Shown here one piece after another: positions 14,585 through 15,997 of a stretch of 15,997 nucleotides of DNA. Where the stretch lies: NCBI GenBank assembly GCA_934718155.1, contig CAKUZF010000049.1:1-15997 (forward strand), given 5' to 3'. The stretch is from an uncultured Parabacteroides sp. Lineage in GTDB: Bacteria > Bacteroidota > Bacteroidia > Bacteroidales > Tannerellaceae. Each line of letters opens with the position of its first letter. The stretch's first letter is position 1. A model generated the notes under the pieces. That model searched no databases. It was not told the DNA's origin and saw only the letters and a program-made list of their open reading frames with translations. The translations under genes and the position numbers were made by a program.

Positions 14585-15727
14585 ATGGATACACTCTTCA
14601 ATAAACCATTTACCTTCGACCGTGTGATGCGCATTGTCTTTGGTGTGGCGTTGATCGGTGGGCTGGTCTATCTGGTGGCCCTCTTGCGCAATGCCCTGTT
14701 ACCCTTCTTTATCGCCTGGATCTTGGCCTACATGATGCAGCCCTTCGTGAAGTTCTTCCAGCATACCTTGCGGCTGCGCAGCCGCATCTTGGCGATAGCG
14801 GCCCTGTTGGTCAGCCTGGCGCTGCTGGCCTCGCTGCTGGTGGTGATGGTCGTCCCGTCGATCTCGGCCGAGGCGGATAAGACGCTGGAGCTGTTGCGCA
14901 CGCACGACCCGGGCGAGGGGCATATCCCCTTCGTGCCGCAAACGTGGGTAGACTATCTGGCTACGAGTGTGGATTTCGCGCAGTTGATGGACTTCCTCAG
15001 CAAGGAGAACATCCTGAAGGCCGTGAAGCAGATGGCCCCGCAGCTTTGGGCGTTGCTCTCCAACACCTTCTCCGTGTTGATGGGTGTCACCATCGTCTTC
15101 TTGATCCTGCTCTATTTTATCTTTATCCTGTTGGACTACGAGAAGATCGAGGAAGGGTGGCCTCGCTTGATCCCGTCGAAGTATCGTCCCTTCTTGAAGG
15201 GGCTGGTCGAGGATGTGGAGTGCAGCATGAACCGCTACTTCCGCGGGCAAGCCTCCATCGCCTTCTGTGTTGGCGTGCTGCTGGCCATTGGCTTTAAGCT
15301 GATCGGCCTTCCGCTGGGTGTTACCTTGGGCCTGTTTATCGGTGTGCTCAACCTGATTCCCTATATGCAAGCCATTGGCATCGTGCCGATGCTGTTGCTC
15401 TCGTTGCTCCGTTCGGCCGAGACGGGCGACAACTTTTGGTTCATCTTCGGCTCCGCTTTGCTGGTGCTTGGCATCGTGCAGGTCATCCAGGATCTGTATC
15501 TCACGCCTCGCATCATGGGAAAGGCGATGGGGTTGAACCCCGCCATCATCCTGCTGTCCCTCTCCATCTGGGGCACCTTGCTGGGTTTCATAGGTTTGAT
15601 TATCGCTTTGCCGCTCACGACGCTTTGTCTTTCCTATTATAAACGCTTCGTCTTGCAGGACGATCAACCGGAAAAATGCGTGTCGGAAGAAAAAAAACAG
15701 GCGAAACGCTTGCAGGATAAAAAATAA
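14585..15727 (+). CDS. PerM/AI-2E family (UPF0118) membrane transporter
   Basis: A 380-residue polytopic membrane protein of the AI-2E/PerM family, whose members are inner-membrane permeases or exporters. Some have been linked to autoinducer-2 export and others to sodium/proton exchange; the substrate here is unknown. Hydrophobic segments lie at about 14-36, 38-56, 68-92, 161-183, 222-243, 245-275, 285-302 and 319-352. The soluble stretch at 93-155 is the usual hydrophilic insert. Family landmarks are LNLIPYMQAIG (255-265) and LTPRIMGKAMGLNP (306-319), followed by IWGTLLGFIGLIIALP (328-343). The tail (355-380) is charged and lysine-rich. The frame is open back to 14219, but those codons lie antisense to dacB. 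ATG 14585 follows a -7 box and starts the conserved N-terminus. Confidence 0.92.
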   Translation: MDTLFNKPFTFDRVMRIVFGVALIGGLVYLVALLRNALLPFFIAWILAYMMQPFVKFFQHTLRLRSRILAIAALLVSLALLASLLVVMVVPSISAEADKTLELLRTHDPGEGHIPFVPQTWVDYLATSVDFAQLMDFLSKENILKAVKQMAPQLWALLSNTFSVLMGVTIVFLILLYFIFILLDYEKIEEGWPRLIPSKYRPFLKGLVEDVECSMNRYFRGQASIAFCVGVLLAIGFKLIGLPLGVTLGLFIGVLNLIPYMQAIGIVPMLLLSLLRSAETGDNFWFIFGSALLVLGIVQVIQDLYLTPRIMGKAMGLNPAIILLSLSIWGTLLGFIGLIIALPLTTLCLSYYKRFVLQDDQPEKCVSEEKKQAKRLQDKK

Positions 15728-15739
15728 TCCCTACCTTTG
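15710..15739 (+). promoter_or_regulatory. Promoter of the tRNA-Lys gene
   Basis: TTG (15710-15712), a spacer of exactly 19 bases, and TACCTTTG (15732-15739) form a full Bacteroidota promoter. The -33 part sits inside the last codons of the PerM-like gene and the -7 box starts 5 bases after its stop. Initiation near 15746 would give a leader of about 29 bases carrying a small ATTCC/GGAAT hairpin (15747-15760). Confidence 0.7.
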
Positions 15740-15774
15740 CACCCGAATTCCAATAGGAATGAGTTTTACAGGAT

Positions 15775-15850
15775 GATTCGCTAGCTCAGCTGGTAGAGCA
15801 CAACACTTTTAATGTTGGGGTCTTGGGTTCGAGCCCCAAGCGAATCACCA
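15775..15850 (+). tRNA. tRNA-Lys (anticodon UUU) with encoded CCA
   Basis: The cloverleaf is complete. The acceptor stem is GATTCGC (15775-15781) with GCGAATC (15840-15846), and discriminator A is at 15847. The D stem is GCTC/GAGC. The anticodon stem is CAACA/TGTTG around a loop with TTT at 15808-15810. The T stem is TTGGG/CCCAA around TTCGAGC. The CCA end (15848-15850) is encoded. Its 76 bases contain no intron or extra arm. Confidence 0.98.
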
Positions 15851-15853
15851 AGC

Positions 15854-15888
15854 AAAAGGGATGAGGCTGACGCTTCATCCCTTTTTTT
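15854..15888 (+). terminator. Terminator of the tRNA-Lys gene
   Basis: Arms AAAAGGGATGAGGC (15854-15867) and GCTTCATCCCTTTT (15872-15885) pair over 14 bp with one G-U pair around a TGAC loop. The T run extends to 15888. The stem starts only 4 bases after the encoded CCA. Confidence 0.85.
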
Positions 15889-15951
15889 GTCCCTCTTCGT
15901 GGGAAAGCGACAGGCGTTTGAGGCTCAGTCGAAAAAAGGTGGGGATAAAAA

Positions 15952-15982
15952 TTTGAGATAAGTCTTGATATGATTATATTTG
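15952..15982 (+). promoter_or_regulatory. Consensus promoter at the right edge for a gene beyond the window
   Basis: TTTG (15952-15955), a 19-base spacer and TATATTTG (15975-15982) form a full-consensus Bacteroidota promoter with the same spacing as the tRNA promoter. ATG codons occur at 15987 and in frame at 15993. Initiation is expected near 15989, so the first is probably not the start and the true start may lie outside the window. Between the tRNA terminator and this promoter (15889-15951) I see nothing. Confidence 0.65.
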
Positions 15983-15997
15983 TTCCATGAAAATGCT

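Noticed and set aside
14585..15727. Quorum-sensing (AI-2) exporter as a functional call
   Set aside because: The family name does not establish the substrate, and no luxS or AI-2 processing gene is in the window.

Overview
The window looks like a chromosomal segment of a GC-rich member of the Bacteroidales (Bacteroidota). The evidence is repeated -7 promoter boxes of the Bacteroidota form TAnnTTTG (two of them with a TTG or TTTG element 19 bases upstream), the near absence of Shine-Dalgarno sequences before starts, and typical Bacteroidota gene families: a DUF2723 membrane protein with a C-terminal soluble part, a two-lobed M16 peptidase of about 940 residues, a secreted GH29 fucosidase and a PBP4-type peptidase. 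A Tannerellaceae/Porphyromonadaceae-like origin is a guess only.

Layout. Positions 1-298 hold the terminator of a gene to the left, then an AT-richer, repeat-bearing stretch: three head-to-tail copies of a 22-base unit and one inverted copy. These lead into a lone MntA-type nucleotidyltransferase (299-592) whose usual HEPN toxin partner is missing. A strong hairpin separates it from a convergent, secreted alpha-L-fucosidase (672-2750, minus). Next comes pdxB (2835-3950, vitamin B6 synthesis). A tight three-gene run follows (4034-8835): a DUF2723 GT-C-like membrane protein, a NodB-type polysaccharide deacetylase 7 bases later, and queG (epoxyqueuosine reductase) 1 base after that. A secreted CE1-like esterase (8934-10106) ends in a terminator interleaved with a second long inverted repeat, just ahead of the promoter of a secreted M16 zinc peptidase (10245-13067). 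A PBP4/DacB peptidase runs the other way (13076-14536, minus), 8 bases from the M16 stop. It diverges from a PerM/AI-2E-type membrane protein (14585-15727) with overlapping face-to-face promoter boxes. A tRNA-Lys(UUU) with encoded CCA, its own promoter and a strong terminator follows. A further consensus promoter lies at the right edge, pointing to a gene beyond the window.

Functionally most of the window is housekeeping: PLP synthesis, queuosine modification of tRNA, cell-wall remodelling, envelope glycan/protein chemistry, and secreted hydrolases. I see no convincing undescribed multi-gene system. The parts most worth a second look are the repeat-plus-orphan-MntA module at the left end, the interleaved inverted repeats at 10130-10207, the overlapping divergent promoters at 14551-14573, and the DUF2723-deacetylase pairing as candidate envelope glycosylation machinery.
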